31,703 nt of DNA from CAZVFE01 sp964626405 (GCA_964626405.1 CAZVFE010000012.1:1-31703); one strand, 5' to 3'. Shown: positions 14,313-23,150, counted from the first letter of the stretch. The notes: generated from the sequence alone by a model not told the origin. A program made the numbers and translations.

Positions 14313-15302
14313 ATGATTAAAAACAATTGGACTAGAGAAGAGGTAGAAAAAATCTATAATCAACCGTTTTTAGATTTAGTATTTCAGGCAGCAACTGTAC
14401 ATCGTGAGCATCATGATCCTAGAGAGGTACAGGTGAGTACTTTATTATCTATTAAAACTGGGGGTTGCCCGGAAGACTGTGCATATTGTTCACAAGCAGC
14501 GAGGTATCATACAAATGTTAAGGTTCAGAAATTATTACCCTATGAAGAGGTAATAAATGCTGCATTAAGGGCTAAGGAAAATGGAAGTTCTCGATTTTGT
14601 ATGGGAGCGGCCTGGAGAGAGGTAAGGGATAATCGAGATTTTGACAAGGTATTAGATATGGTGAAGGGGGTAAACTCTTTGGGAATGGAGGTTTGTTGTA
14701 CCTTAGGAATGTTATCAGAAGAACAAGCAAATAAATTAAAGGATGCTGGTTTGTATGCATATAATCATAATGTAGATACTTCAGAAGACTATTATGATGA
14801 GGTTATTTCTACTCGAACCTATGATGATCGTTTAAAGACCTTAGAAAATGTAAGAAAGGCAAAGTTATCGGTTTGTTCAGGGGGGATTATTGGAATGGGG
14901 GAGGATTCAAATGATCGTATTGGAATGCTTCTTACCTTAGCCAATTTACCAGAGCACCCTGAGTCTGTGCCAATTAATAATTTGGTCCCAGTAGAGGGAA
15001 CTCCTTTTGAAGATCAGCCAACAGCTTCTTTATGGGATTTTGTTCGTGTAATTGCTACTGCAAGAATTATGATGCCAAAAACAATGGTAAGATTATCCGC
15101 GGGAAGATTACAATTAAGTCAGGAAGGTCAAGCCTTTTGTTTTCTAGCTGGAGCAAATTCAGTATTTTCTGGGGATGTTTTATTAACAACTCCAAATCCG
15201 GATCAAAATTCTGATAAAGAATTATTCCAGATATTGAGTATTAAGCCAAGGGAAGCGTTTAAAGGCAAGGTGGATTTCAATCAAATTCCTTCTGTTCAAT
15301 AA
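14313..15302 (+). CDS. bioB: Biotin synthase
   Basis: Radical SAM enzyme that inserts sulfur into dethiobiotin, the last step of biotin synthesis. From ATG 14313 (MIKNNWTREEVEKIYNQPFL) it has 329 residues, normal for BioB. The radical SAM cluster is CPEDCAYC with C52, C56 and C59. Further family motifs are YNHNVDTS (ligands to the SAM/substrate pocket), SVCSGGIIGMGE and the late VRLSAGRLQLS with the arginine near the [2Fe-2S] site. An in-frame ATG at 14277 inside sppA would overlap the sppA stop and add twelve unrelated residues, so it is rejected. No other bio gene is present; the gene is an orphan in this context. Confidence 0.97.
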   Translation: MIKNNWTREEVEKIYNQPFLDLVFQAATVHREHHDPREVQVSTLLSIKTGGCPEDCAYCSQAARYHTNVKVQKLLPYEEVINAALRAKENGSSRFCMGAAWREVRDNRDFDKVLDMVKGVNSLGMEVCCTLGMLSEEQANKLKDAGLYAYNHNVDTSEDYYDEVISTRTYDDRLKTLENVRKAKLSVCSGGIIGMGEDSNDRIGMLLTLANLPEHPESVPINNLVPVEGTPFEDQPTASLWDFVRVIATARIMMPKTMVRLSAGRLQLSQEGQAFCFLAGANSVFSGDVLLTTPNPDQNSDKELFQILSIKPREAFKGKVDFNQIPSVQ

Positions 15303-15304
15303 AA

Positions 15305-15730
15305 TTAAATTGATTTTTCCATGGTGAAATGAGGGATTGTTCCGAATAGGAGATAACTCATTTTAGCGATTTTAAATCCAATTTTTTCATAAAATGGAAT
15401 GGCATTGTCGCGTGCTTCTAAAATAATTTTCTGAATATTATTTGTTTTGGCTATTTTCTCTAATTCTAACATGAGTTTTTTGCCAATACCTTTGTATTGA
15501 TGATTTTTGTCTATTGCCACGCAACGAATTTGTGCATAATTTTCGGCATAATGCATTCTTGCAGCGCCTAATACTTGTTCATCTTGGATGGCAATAAGGT
15601 GAATGGCGTGGTCATCATCCGGTAGAATTTCAGAACCTTCTGGCTGGTTCCAGTCTTGCCTCAATACTTTATACCGAAGTGCAAAGTATTGAGACCATTC
15701 TTCTGGATTATTTGGAAATCGAATTTCCAT
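15305..15730 (-). CDS. GNAT family N-acetyltransferase
   Basis: A 141-residue single-domain acetyltransferase. The acetyl-CoA pyrophosphate loop is seen as HQYKGIGKKLM (about 76-86), preceded by the beta-strand QIRCVAIDKN and followed by ARDNAIPFYEKIGFKI, the usual C-terminal GNAT signature. The N-terminal part (RYKVLRQDWNQPEGSE) resembles the ElaA-like branch of small GNATs. Substrate unknown. The ATG directly abuts the stop of rny, so it is the last gene of the long minus-strand run; it is convergent with bioB with 2 bases between stops. Confidence 0.9.
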   Translation of the reverse strand: MEIRFPNNPEEWSQYFALRYKVLRQDWNQPEGSEILPDDDHAIHLIAIQDEQVLGAARMHYAENYAQIRCVAIDKNHQYKGIGKKLMLELEKIAKTNNIQKIILEARDNAIPFYEKIGFKIAKMSYLLFGTIPHFTMEKSI

Positions 15731-17311
15731 TTATTTTGCAAAATTTACTGCTCTTTTTTCTCTGATTACAGTTACCTTGATTTGTCCAGGATACTGCATT
15801 TCTTTTTCAATTTTTTGAGAAATATCGAATGAAAGATTGGATGCTTTTTCATCTGTAACAGATTCTGCATCTACCAATATTCTTAGTTCTCTACCTGCTT
15901 GAATGGCGTAACATTTTTGAACTCCATCAAAAGAAGTTGCAAGATTTTCTAAATCCTTCAAACGCTTGATATAAGATTCCATCATTTCACGTCTTGCACC
16001 AGGACGAGATCCGGAGATGGCATCACAAACCTGGATAATGGGTGAGATCATGGAAGTCATTTCTACTTCATCATGGTGAGCACCAATTGCATTACATACT
16101 TCTGGATGTTCCTTATATTTTTGAGCTAATTCCATACCCAATACTGCGTGTGGTAATTCTGGCTCATCTGGCCAAACTTTTCCGATATCGTGTAATAGAC
16201 CAGCTCTTTTAGCAAGTTTCACATTTAAGCCTAATTCTGCAGCCATAGTGGAGCAAAGTTTGGCTACTTCTCTTGAGTGCTGTAATAGGTTTTGACCATA
16301 AGAAGAACGGAATCTCATTCTCCCAACCATTTTAATAAGTTCTGGATGTAAACCGTGGATTCCTAGGTCAATGACTGTTTTCTCTCCAATTTCAATGATT
16401 TCATCTTCGATATTTTTGGTGGTTTTTGAAACAACCTCCTCAATACGTGCTGGGTGAATTCTTCCATCTTGAACTAATCTGTGAAGAGAAAGTCTAGCAA
16501 TTTCCCTTCTTACAGGATCAAAGCCTGAAATAATGATGGCTTCAGGGGTATCATCTACGATAAACTCTACACCAGTAGCGGCTTCTAAAGCGCGGATATT
16601 TCTACCTTCTCTACCAATGATTTTACCTTTTACATCATCTGATTCAATATTGAAAACAGATACACAGTTTTCAATTGCATTTTCTGCTGCAGTACGTTGG
16701 ATGGTTTCAATAACAATTTTCTTTGCTTCTTTGGTGGCAGTTAATTTTGCCTCTTCCATTGCTTCTTTTACCAACTGATTTGCCTTAGATTCCGATTCTG
16801 CGCGAAGAGATTCCATCAATTGTTCTCTTGCTTCATCAGCTGAGAGATTCGCGATTTTTTCTAGTTTGGCAATTTGTTCTGCGATGATTTTTTCAAGTTC
16901 AGATTTTCTCTTTTCGTATTCCTCAGTCTTTCTACGAACATTCTCTTCTTTATCATTTAAACTTTGTTTTGCGGAATTTATTTCCTGTTCTGTTTTTTTA
17001 ACTTGTTCCGCTAATTGATTTAAATTTCTTTCTCTTTCCTTTAGTTTTTGTTCGTTTTCAATAAGAATTGCCCTTTTATTTTGGGTTTCTTCTTCAAAAG
17101 TTCCTTTCAATTTGATAAAATGTTCTTTTGCTTCTAACATTTTATCTCTCTTGATACCTTCAGCTTTTAATTCGGCACTTGAAATTATTTCATTTGCTTT
17201 TTGCTTCGCTTGTGCTTCAAAATCCTTATTTGATTTTGAGAAAATAATTTTTCCGCCAACAATACCTATTCCAAGGCAAGCGACAGAGGCTATTATTAAA
17301 GTAGTTAACAT
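15731..17311 (-). CDS. rny: Ribonuclease Y
   Basis: A membrane-anchored endoribonuclease that starts mRNA decay in bacteria that use RNase Y. At 526 residues it has the standard architecture: an N-terminal transmembrane helix (about 2-23), a long coiled coil (28-200, rich in E, K and Q), a KH RNA-binding domain with GKIIGREGRNIR (229-240), and an HD phosphohydrolase domain with metal-binding H374/D375 in GLLHDIGK and later AHHDEVE. The ATG at 17309-17311 is followed at once by the transmembrane segment. It lies 48 bases after zapA and has a perfect AT-rich hairpin touching its start codon. Confidence 0.97.
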   Translation of the reverse strand: MLTTLIIASVACLGIGIVGGKIIFSKSNKDFEAQAKQKANEIISSAELKAEGIKRDKMLEAKEHFIKLKGTFEEETQNKRAILIENEQKLKERERNLNQLAEQVKKTEQEINSAKQSLNDKEENVRRKTEEYEKRKSELEKIIAEQIAKLEKIANLSADEAREQLMESLRAESESKANQLVKEAMEEAKLTATKEAKKIVIETIQRTAAENAIENCVSVFNIESDDVKGKIIGREGRNIRALEAATGVEFIVDDTPEAIIISGFDPVRREIARLSLHRLVQDGRIHPARIEEVVSKTTKNIEDEIIEIGEKTVIDLGIHGLHPELIKMVGRMRFRSSYGQNLLQHSREVAKLCSTMAAELGLNVKLAKRAGLLHDIGKVWPDEPELPHAVLGMELAQKYKEHPEVCNAIGAHHDEVEMTSMISPIIQVCDAISGSRPGARREMMESYIKRLKDLENLATSFDGVQKCYAIQAGRELRILVDAESVTDEKASNLSFDISQKIEKEMQYPGQIKVTVIREKRAVNFAK

Positions 17312-17333
17312 GTTTTATAAAAATTTATAAAAC
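17312..17333 (-). promoter_or_regulatory. Perfect inverted repeat adjoining the rny start codon
   Basis: GTTTTATAAA (17312-17321), two bases, then TTTATAAAAC (17324-17333) are exact reverse complements. In the rny message this forms a stem of up to 10 AT-rich pairs ending directly at the AUG. It could modulate ribosome access or be a cleavage site for RNase Y itself. This is inference; AT-rich dyads of this size also arise by chance. Confidence 0.5.
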
Positions 17334-17359
17334 TCTTCTCGAAAAATACAGGGGAAGGA

Positions 17360-17650
17360 TTAGTTTAAATATGAATCTACGATTTTTAATAAGTCTTTAT
17401 TCCCTTTTTCCACCTCTTCTCTTTGGTTTTTTATTTGATTTTCGAATTTGAATGAACAAATACCTAAATCCAATGCAACCATTGCCATAATCTTATTGGG
17501 GTCAGAACTATTTAATTTTTTTTCGTAGAATTGAACCATTTCATTGACCAATTTAGCAGCTTGTCGAATGTTTTCTTCTTCTTTAGAATCAACTTTCAAC
17601 GTAAGTTTCTGTATACCCAGATTGAGATTACAGGCTAGTTTTTGGTTCAT
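17360..17650 (-). CDS. zapA: Cell division protein ZapA
   Basis: ZapA binds FtsZ and bundles its filaments at midcell. The 96-residue protein has the small ZapA N-terminal domain, including LGIQKLTLKVDSKEEENIRQAAKLVNEMVQFYE, and a C-terminal helix for dimerisation (KIMAMVALDLGICSFKFENQIKNQREEV). Its ATG overlaps the stop of the upstream coiled-coil gene as ATGA, a sign of translational coupling. It is located between that gene and rny within the long minus-strand run. FtsZ itself is not in the window. Confidence 0.88.
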   Translation of the reverse strand: MNQKLACNLNLGIQKLTLKVDSKEEENIRQAAKLVNEMVQFYEKKLNSSDPNKIMAMVALDLGICSFKFENQIKNQREEVEKGNKDLLKIVDSYLN

Positions 17651-17976
17651 GAATTAGACAATTTTTTTATACTTTGATCTATTACTGTTATATAATAATC
17701 TAATTTTTCCCTAAGTTCATCAGTCGAGACTGAGTTCAGTTTAATATTATCTACAATGTTAATGATTTTATCCGAATTATTATAATTTTTATTTTTAGAA
17801 TTTAATAATTCTTTTAAATTTTCATTTTCTTCTTGTAAATTTTTTAATTCTTTTTCTAGTTCTTTGATGGTTTTTGTTAGATCTTTTGTTTTCCCTTTTT
17901 CCTCCAAAAACTTATCTCCCAATTGACTGATTTTCAATTGAAGATTAAGGATTTCAGAATTATATTTATAATCCAT
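17647..17976 (-). CDS. Small coiled-coil protein coupled to zapA, function unknown
   Basis: A 109-residue, strongly charged protein whose residues 8-62 form an apparent coiled coil (for example LEKELKNLQEENENLKELL), followed by an Asn/Lys-rich linker at about 62-68 and a C-terminal helical part with DELREKLDYYITVIDQSIKKL. No signal peptide or membrane segment. I do not recognise a named family. Both junctions are overlapping: its ATG shares a base with the flippase stop and its stop overlaps the zapA ATG. The tight coupling to zapA suggests a divisome role comparable to E. coli ZapB, a coiled-coil ZapA partner, but no sequence relationship is claimed. Confidence 0.78.
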   Translation of the reverse strand: MDYKYNSEILNLQLKISQLGDKFLEEKGKTKDLTKTIKELEKELKNLQEENENLKELLNSKNKNYNNSDKIINIVDNIKLNSVSTDELREKLDYYITVIDQSIKKLSNS

Positions 17977-19469
17977 TATTCGTTTATTTTGGGAATAAAA
18001 GGTTTGCCGTTTTTCCAGCGAATTTCAAAAAACAAAATACTGATTAAAAATAGTAAAAATCCAAGATTTCCAGAAATATATTCTGGGATATTTTTTAAAA
18101 TTAGTTGAGGGAAATAGATACAGATTAGACCCCATAATATGTAAGCGAGGGCATTTTTAACTTTATAGGGTACTGGATAATATTTTTCTCCTAAAATATA
18201 ACAGAGGGCTGTCATAAATATGGTAGAAGCCAAGAAAGAATAGGCACAAGCCATGAAGCCAAATTCTGGGATGAAGATTATATTACCTATTAGATTTACG
18301 CCAAGTCCTGCCAAGGTGATATATGAGCCAAAATGTGTTTTATCGTTTAATTTAAACCAGACGGAGATATTATAATATAAACCAAGGAACAAGTTTCCTA
18401 ATAATACAATTGGAACAATCGAAATGCCAATCCAATAAATTTCTTGTCGTAAGAAAAGGATTTTTATCCAGGAGAGGTTTCCAGAAATGCCTACCCAAAG
18501 TAGTAGGCAGATAATCATAAACCAATGAGTTGCAAGGGCTAAATTGTTTTTATCTTCTTTGCCCTCAGTTTTGCTAAGGAAGTAAGGTTCTGCAGCATAT
18601 TTATAGGCTTGAATAGCCAAACTCATAAAAACTGCTAATTTTATAGCATTTCCATAAATTCCAACGATTGACTCCGTTGTGAGGTTTTCATAATAATTTT
18701 TTGGAAGTATTTTGCTCAATAAAATTCTATCTAAAAAACTATTTATGGTTGAGGCTAGGCTCATAAACATGATTGGATACCCATAAATCCAAAGCATTTT
18801 AAATTCTTTGAAATTGAAGTTGAATTGAAATCCTTTCCAAGAATTTTTTAAGAGAATGATCAAACTTAAATTGGCAAAAAGATTTGCAAGAATGATATAG
18901 CCTACACCAATTTCTGGATTATATATATTTTTTAAAAGATCTGGTCCTTGAATGCTTCCTTCCTGTAAGGGTTTTAGATATAGTAGGAAGATAATATTTA
19001 GGAATACATTTATTAAAATCAGGATAATTTTAGTGCTGACGAATTTTAAAGCTCGATTTTCATATCTGAGTCTGGCAAAGGGGATGGCAAAAATTGCATC
19101 AGTAGCCATTAAAATAGCCATCCATTTTACAAATTCTCCTTTATTTGGAAAGCCAATAAAATGCATGATGGTATCGGAGAAAAGAAATATGATTGTTCCG
19201 AGAAAAAGAGAGCTAATTAAAATACTGGATTGAATAATATTGAAAAAATGTTTTTCATTTTCTCTGGAATATCGAAAATAAGCTGTTTCCATTCCATAGA
19301 GAAAAATTACATTAGCTATCCCAACATAGGAATAAAGTAATACATTTATCCCATTTTCTTTGGGTAGGAAGGCTGCAGTATGGATAGGGATTAACAGGTA
19401 ATTCAATAATCTTCCGATGATTGTACTAAAACCGTAAAGGGCTGTTTCACCTGCTAGTTTTTTTAACAT
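17976..19469 (-). CDS. Oligosaccharide flippase family protein (MOP superfamily, Wzx-like)
   Basis: A polytopic inner-membrane protein of 497 residues with about 12-14 hydrophobic segments. The N-terminus MLKKLAGETALYGFSTIIGRLLNYLLIPIHT is typical of polysaccharide-biosynthesis (PST) transporters, which move lipid-linked saccharides across the membrane. Charged residues inside the first helices (G-E-T, R20) are common in this group. No glycosyltransferase or polymerase gene is next to it, so its cargo is unknown. It could serve a cell-wall, exopolysaccharide or glycan pathway; MurJ identity is possible, but the sequence looks more like the PST branch. The gene lies 11 bases after the LytTR regulator in the same operon. 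Confidence 0.88.
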   Translation of the reverse strand: MLKKLAGETALYGFSTIIGRLLNYLLIPIHTAAFLPKENGINVLLYSYVGIANVIFLYGMETAYFRYSRENEKHFFNIIQSSILISSLFLGTIIFLFSDTIMHFIGFPNKGEFVKWMAILMATDAIFAIPFARLRYENRALKFVSTKIILILINVFLNIIFLLYLKPLQEGSIQGPDLLKNIYNPEIGVGYIILANLFANLSLIILLKNSWKGFQFNFNFKEFKMLWIYGYPIMFMSLASTINSFLDRILLSKILPKNYYENLTTESIVGIYGNAIKLAVFMSLAIQAYKYAAEPYFLSKTEGKEDKNNLALATHWFMIICLLLWVGISGNLSWIKILFLRQEIYWIGISIVPIVLLGNLFLGLYYNISVWFKLNDKTHFGSYITLAGLGVNLIGNIIFIPEFGFMACAYSFLASTIFMTALCYILGEKYYPVPYKVKNALAYILWGLICIYFPQLILKNIPEYISGNLGFLLFLISILFFEIRWKNGKPFIPKINE

Positions 19470-19480
19470 ATTAATACAAA

Positions 19481-20209
19481 TTAGGATTTATTAAAACCAA
19501 TTTTTTCATAAAATTCTTCTGAATAGTTTTCACTCAAAGGAATATGGTTTTCTCCTATTTTTACTTTTTGATTGCGAATAGATTCAATAGAATTGATTGC
19601 AATAATAAAAGATTTATGAATTCGAATAAAATAATCAGAAGGTAATTTTTCTTCAATCCCTTTCATTGTCATTCTGCAAACTAATGGAAATTTCTGAGAT
19701 TTTAAATGAATTTTTATATAATCTTTTAGTCCTTCAATAAAATCAATATCGCTGAAATTGACTTTTATTAAAGAATAATCAGCATGTATAAACATGTAAT
19801 CTAAAGTGGTTTTAGAGGTAGGTTGTTTTTTTGCATCCAAATAAACCATGGCCTCTTTAGATTTATTTACTGCTTTTAGAAATCTTTCAAAGGAGATAGG
19901 TTTTAAAAGGTAATCCAAAACATCTAATTGGTAACCCTCTAAGGCATATTGTTCGTAGGCAGTTACAAAAATTACCAATGGCTTAATGGCAAGTCCTTCT
20001 AGAAATTGAATGCCTGTCATACCGGGCATTTGTATATCCAAAAAGATTAAATCTACTTGATTTTCAGTTAAAAAATTATTTGCTTCGATCGCATTTTTAC
20101 AAGTACCCACTAATTCGAGGAATTCAACTTCTTTGATATTATCCACTAATAATTCAATGGCTAATTCTTCATCGTCTACCACTAAGCATCTAATTTTATG
20201 TGAATCCAT
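19481..20209 (-). CDS. LytTR-type response regulator
   Basis: A 242-residue transcription regulator. The receiver domain occupies about residues 6-120, with acidic D12/D13 and D14 (VVDDEE), phospho-acceptor D58 (FLDIQMPG), T83 (VTAYEQ) and K103 (LLKPIS). A LytTR DNA-binding domain follows from about 137 to 240 (DYMFIHADYSLIKV, FIEGLKDYIKIHL, RIHKSFIIAINSIESI). Such proteins bind pairs of short direct repeats. The gene lies 2 bases downstream of a LytS-like sensor kinase, its evident partner, and upstream of a flippase and division genes. Nothing in the sequence tells the signal. Confidence 0.95.
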   Translation of the reverse strand: MDSHKIRCLVVDDEELAIELLVDNIKEVEFLELVGTCKNAIEANNFLTENQVDLIFLDIQMPGMTGIQFLEGLAIKPLVIFVTAYEQYALEGYQLDVLDYLLKPISFERFLKAVNKSKEAMVYLDAKKQPTSKTTLDYMFIHADYSLIKVNFSDIDFIEGLKDYIKIHLKSQKFPLVCRMTMKGIEEKLPSDYFIRIHKSFIIAINSIESIRNQKVKIGENHIPLSENYSEEFYEKIGFNKS

Positions 20210-20211
20210 AT

Positions 20212-21258
20212 TTATTTGATTTCAATGGTTAAAATTACTTTATAATTTTCATTGGTTTCCTGAATATTCAAATTAAAATTATTTGAATGTAATAATTCCA
20301 ATCTTCTTTTAATGTTTGTCATGCCGATTCCAGAAGAATCATCTTTTGTTTCAATTTTGGAATTTTCTGAAATTTTATTTTCAACAATAAAAGTAATGGT
20401 GTTATTAATTTCTTCTAGTGAAATATTGATAAAGGGTTTTTCTACCAAGACTATCCCGTGTTTAAAAGCATTTTCAACGAAAGGGATAAGGAGCATTGGT
20501 TCAATTGTAAGGTTATTATTTTGAATATTTTCATGAAAATTAACTTCAATATCTTTTCCGAAACGAAGTTTTTGTAATTCGATATAAGAGTTTAGGTATT
20601 TGCTTTCTTTTTCAATAGTAACTTTGGAGTCTCTTGTTTCATAAATCATATAGCGCATTAAATCGGAAAGTTTTATTACAACAGGCTCTACCATTTCCAT
20701 TCTTTTTCTTGAAAGGGCAACGATACTATTTAAAACATTGAACATGAAATGTGGAGAAATTTGGGATCTCAGAAAGGATAATTCGGATTTTAATCTTTCT
20801 GTTTCAAGTTCTTTTGATTTTTCTTTTTCTTCTATTGAAGTGGTAATGAATCTATAAATTACGCCCATTGCAAGGGTAAAGAGAATCTGGAATGTGGTAC
20901 CAATAATTGGGCCTCTACGGAAAATATTTTTTGGTCCTTGGGGGTCAAGGATAATTTCTTGAAGGGCACCATGAATTTCGTACATAAAGTACATGGCGAT
21001 GGCAAGAAGAATTATATAAATAATTGAGCCAAATTTAGGTAAAACCCTTTTCATTAAAATTTCTGTGTTTAAGTAGAAAAGGGGGATATTTGCAGCCGCA
21101 AAACTCATAAAAAAGAGGGTCCAGTGCCAATATCTATTAGATTCTTCCAGGTTATCGGAATTGGAAGTTGGCCTCATTACATAGGGAATCATGATATATC
21201 CCACCCAGAAAAGGAAATGGAATAAAAAATATCGTATTTTTATAATAATTGGATTCAT
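20212..21258 (-). CDS. Sensor histidine kinase, LytS/YehU-like (His_kinase family)
   Basis: A 348-residue membrane kinase with four hydrophobic segments at about residues 8-28, 43-63, 76-96 and 119-139, a short coiled linker (141-160), and then the His_kinase domain. The phospho-acceptor H170 is in SQISPHFMFNVLNSIV. The ATPase part shows the N-box around IPFVENAFKHGI and the G-box SSGIGMTNIKRRLELL. There is no periplasmic sensor domain of size, so it probably senses within the membrane or through its short loops. It is the first gene of the minus-strand run that continues into the LytTR regulator. Divergent from the DUF1080 gene over a 175-base gap. Confidence 0.95.
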   Translation of the reverse strand: MNPIIIKIRYFLFHFLFWVGYIMIPYVMRPTSNSDNLEESNRYWHWTLFFMSFAAANIPLFYLNTEILMKRVLPKFGSIIYIILLAIAMYFMYEIHGALQEIILDPQGPKNIFRRGPIIGTTFQILFTLAMGVIYRFITTSIEEKEKSKELETERLKSELSFLRSQISPHFMFNVLNSIVALSRKRMEMVEPVVIKLSDLMRYMIYETRDSKVTIEKESKYLNSYIELQKLRFGKDIEVNFHENIQNNNLTIEPMLLIPFVENAFKHGIVLVEKPFINISLEEINNTITFIVENKISENSKIETKDDSSGIGMTNIKRRLELLHSNNFNLNIQETNENYKVILTIEIK

Positions 21259-21298
21259 TTTAACGTATTTCCCAGCAAATTAGTGGTTTATGAATTAA

Positions 21299-21327
21299 AA
21301 ATTTAAATTATTATACAGAAATTTAAA
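21299..21327. repeat. Two AAATTTAAA repeats 20 bp apart in the regulator/DUF1080 gap
   Basis: AAATTTAAA occurs at 21299-21307 and 21319-21327, in the divergent gap next to the LytTR regulator operon. LytTR proteins bind two roughly 9-bp direct repeats about two helical turns apart, so the layout is suggestive. The sequence is AT-rich and the unit is nearly palindromic, so chance is a strong alternative. Confidence 0.25.
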
Positions 21328-21433
21328 AATTGTAGATAAAACCCAATATTTTGTATTATAAAAAAATCAGTCTTTAAGTTTCCAATTTTTTAGTTTATTT
21401 CTTAGTTTTAGGATTACTATTAAACTTATTTAA

Positions 21434-23143
21434 ATGGGAAAATTTCTTTTATTTTTATTATTGCCATTTTTGGGCATTTCACAACATGTTTTAGATCTGA
21501 GTAATTTAAATGATTTTGAAAATCCATCTAAGAATTGGACTATTCAAAACGGGAGTATTTTAACCAATAAATTATTGCCGAAGGATAATCAGGATTTAAT
21601 TTCAAAATTACAACATGGAGATATTCATTTGAAATTTGAATATCGAATTCCTGAGGGTTCAAATTCTGGGATATATTTACAGGGAAGGTATGAAGTTCAA
21701 ATTTTAGATTCTTGGAAGAAGGAAAAAGTGAAGTATTATGATAATGGAGGTATTTATGAGCGTTGGGATGATAGTAGAGGGAAGGGGAAGGAAGGCTATG
21801 AAGGGTATGCTCCTACGGAAAATGCTTCAAAAGCACCTGGGTTATGGCAGAGTTTAGAAATAGATTTTCAAGCCCCAAGATTTAATGAAAATGGGAAGAA
21901 AATTACGAATGCGAAATTCAAGAAAGTAATTTTAAATGGAGTTTTAATTCACCAAAATATTGAGGTTTCTGGAGTAACGAGGGGCTCTTTATTTGCGGAG
22001 GAAGGCATTAAGGGGCCTATTCGGATACAAGGAGATCACGGTGGGATTGAAATAAGAAATTTTTGGTATGAAACATTTGATTTGCCATCCATTAAGTTGA
22101 CGAATATTCAATTTAAAACCTATCAAAGTGAGAAAGAAAATCAAATTAAGACCTTCAATATAGATGGTTTAGAACCTGTACAAGTTGGTACGGCAGATAA
22201 GTTAGATCAACAATTAATTGAGCCTAAGGCGAATTTTTTAACGGATTTTCAAGGAGAATTGGAAGCGCCTGCTTCGGAAGATTATTTATTTGAATTATAT
22301 TTTACCGGTTCTGCTCAATTATGGTTGGATGGGAAAAAATATTTTGAGGCTGAGAGTTGGTATAATACTAAAAATGAAGTCTCTGTTCCTATTTCAAAGG
22401 GAAAACATCAATTAGATATTGTTTATGTAAAAGATTTTCCTTGGGGACCAAAGGCATTGGGTGTTTATGTGAAAAGAGTTGGATCGGAAAAAATTGCCTT
22501 GCATGAAAGGACTTCCTTGCCGGAGCCCGAGGCAATTGGAATGATTGAATATAAAGTTGGTCAGGAACCCGTTATGCAACGTTCATTTATGTTTGAAGGT
22601 GAGGTAAAGAATACGTATGTGATTAGTGTTGGAACGCCCAATAGATTACATTATTCTTATGATTTGAAAAAAGGAGATTTGATTTATGTATGGCGTGGAA
22701 AGTTCTTGGATGTTACTCAGATGTGGCATGATCGTGGGGAACCACAGACAGCAGCGCCACTTGGACAGGTAGAGAACATATTTGGGGGAGGAAATTTACT
22801 ATTGGGAAATAAGAAGCTTGCGGATTCATGGATTTATAAAGGTTATACCTTAAAAGATGGTTTGCCAATTTATCATTACAAGTTTGAAGGAGGAGGAATT
22901 GATGATAAAATTATTCCGAATAAGGATAATTCGGGATTATCAAGGACTATTTCAAATACTTCTGGACATAGTTTAAATATTGTTTTAGCGAAGGGGAATT
23001 CAATTGAAAAAGTAAGTGAAAGTCTTTGGGATATTGATGGAGAATATTTTATCAAAGTAAATTCTTCTTCAAGCCGTGTAGAAGGGGGAAGATTAATGGA
23101 TAGCTTGGAGAAAGGTGATTATACGTATGAAATTGTTTGGTAA
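21434..23143 (+). CDS. Secreted DUF1080 (3-keto-disaccharide hydrolase-like) protein with PA14-like domain
   Basis: A 569-residue protein with an N-terminal signal peptide (MGKFLLFLLLPFLGIS, about residues 1-16). Residues 25-213 form a DUF1080/3-keto-disaccharide hydrolase domain of concanavalin-like fold, with SGIYLQGRYEVQILDS, the GGIYERWD segment and GPIRIQGDHGGIEIRNFWYE. Residues 220-347 resemble a PA14 carbohydrate-binding domain (GELEAPASEDYLFELYFTGSAQLWLDGKK, KGKHQLDIVYVKD). The rest (about 365-569), including HYSYDLKKGDLIYVWRGKFLDVTQMWHDRG, is a further domain that I do not recognise. It is probably periplasmic or surface-exposed and acts on sugars. The cytochrome gene starts 7 bases downstream, so the two products probably work together. 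There is no helper polysaccharide-utilisation gene next to it. Confidence 0.88.
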   Translation: MGKFLLFLLLPFLGISQHVLDLSNLNDFENPSKNWTIQNGSILTNKLLPKDNQDLISKLQHGDIHLKFEYRIPEGSNSGIYLQGRYEVQILDSWKKEKVKYYDNGGIYERWDDSRGKGKEGYEGYAPTENASKAPGLWQSLEIDFQAPRFNENGKKITNAKFKKVILNGVLIHQNIEVSGVTRGSLFAEEGIKGPIRIQGDHGGIEIRNFWYETFDLPSIKLTNIQFKTYQSEKENQIKTFNIDGLEPVQVGTADKLDQQLIEPKANFLTDFQGELEAPASEDYLFELYFTGSAQLWLDGKKYFEAESWYNTKNEVSVPISKGKHQLDIVYVKDFPWGPKALGVYVKRVGSEKIALHERTSLPEPEAIGMIEYKVGQEPVMQRSFMFEGEVKNTYVISVGTPNRLHYSYDLKKGDLIYVWRGKFLDVTQMWHDRGEPQTAAPLGQVENIFGGGNLLLGNKKLADSWIYKGYTLKDGLPIYHYKFEGGGIDDKIIPNKDNSGLSRTISNTSGHSLNIVLAKGNSIEKVSESLWDIDGEYFIKVNSSSSRVEGGRLMDSLEKGDYTYEIVW

Positions 23144-23150
23144 TTAGTTA

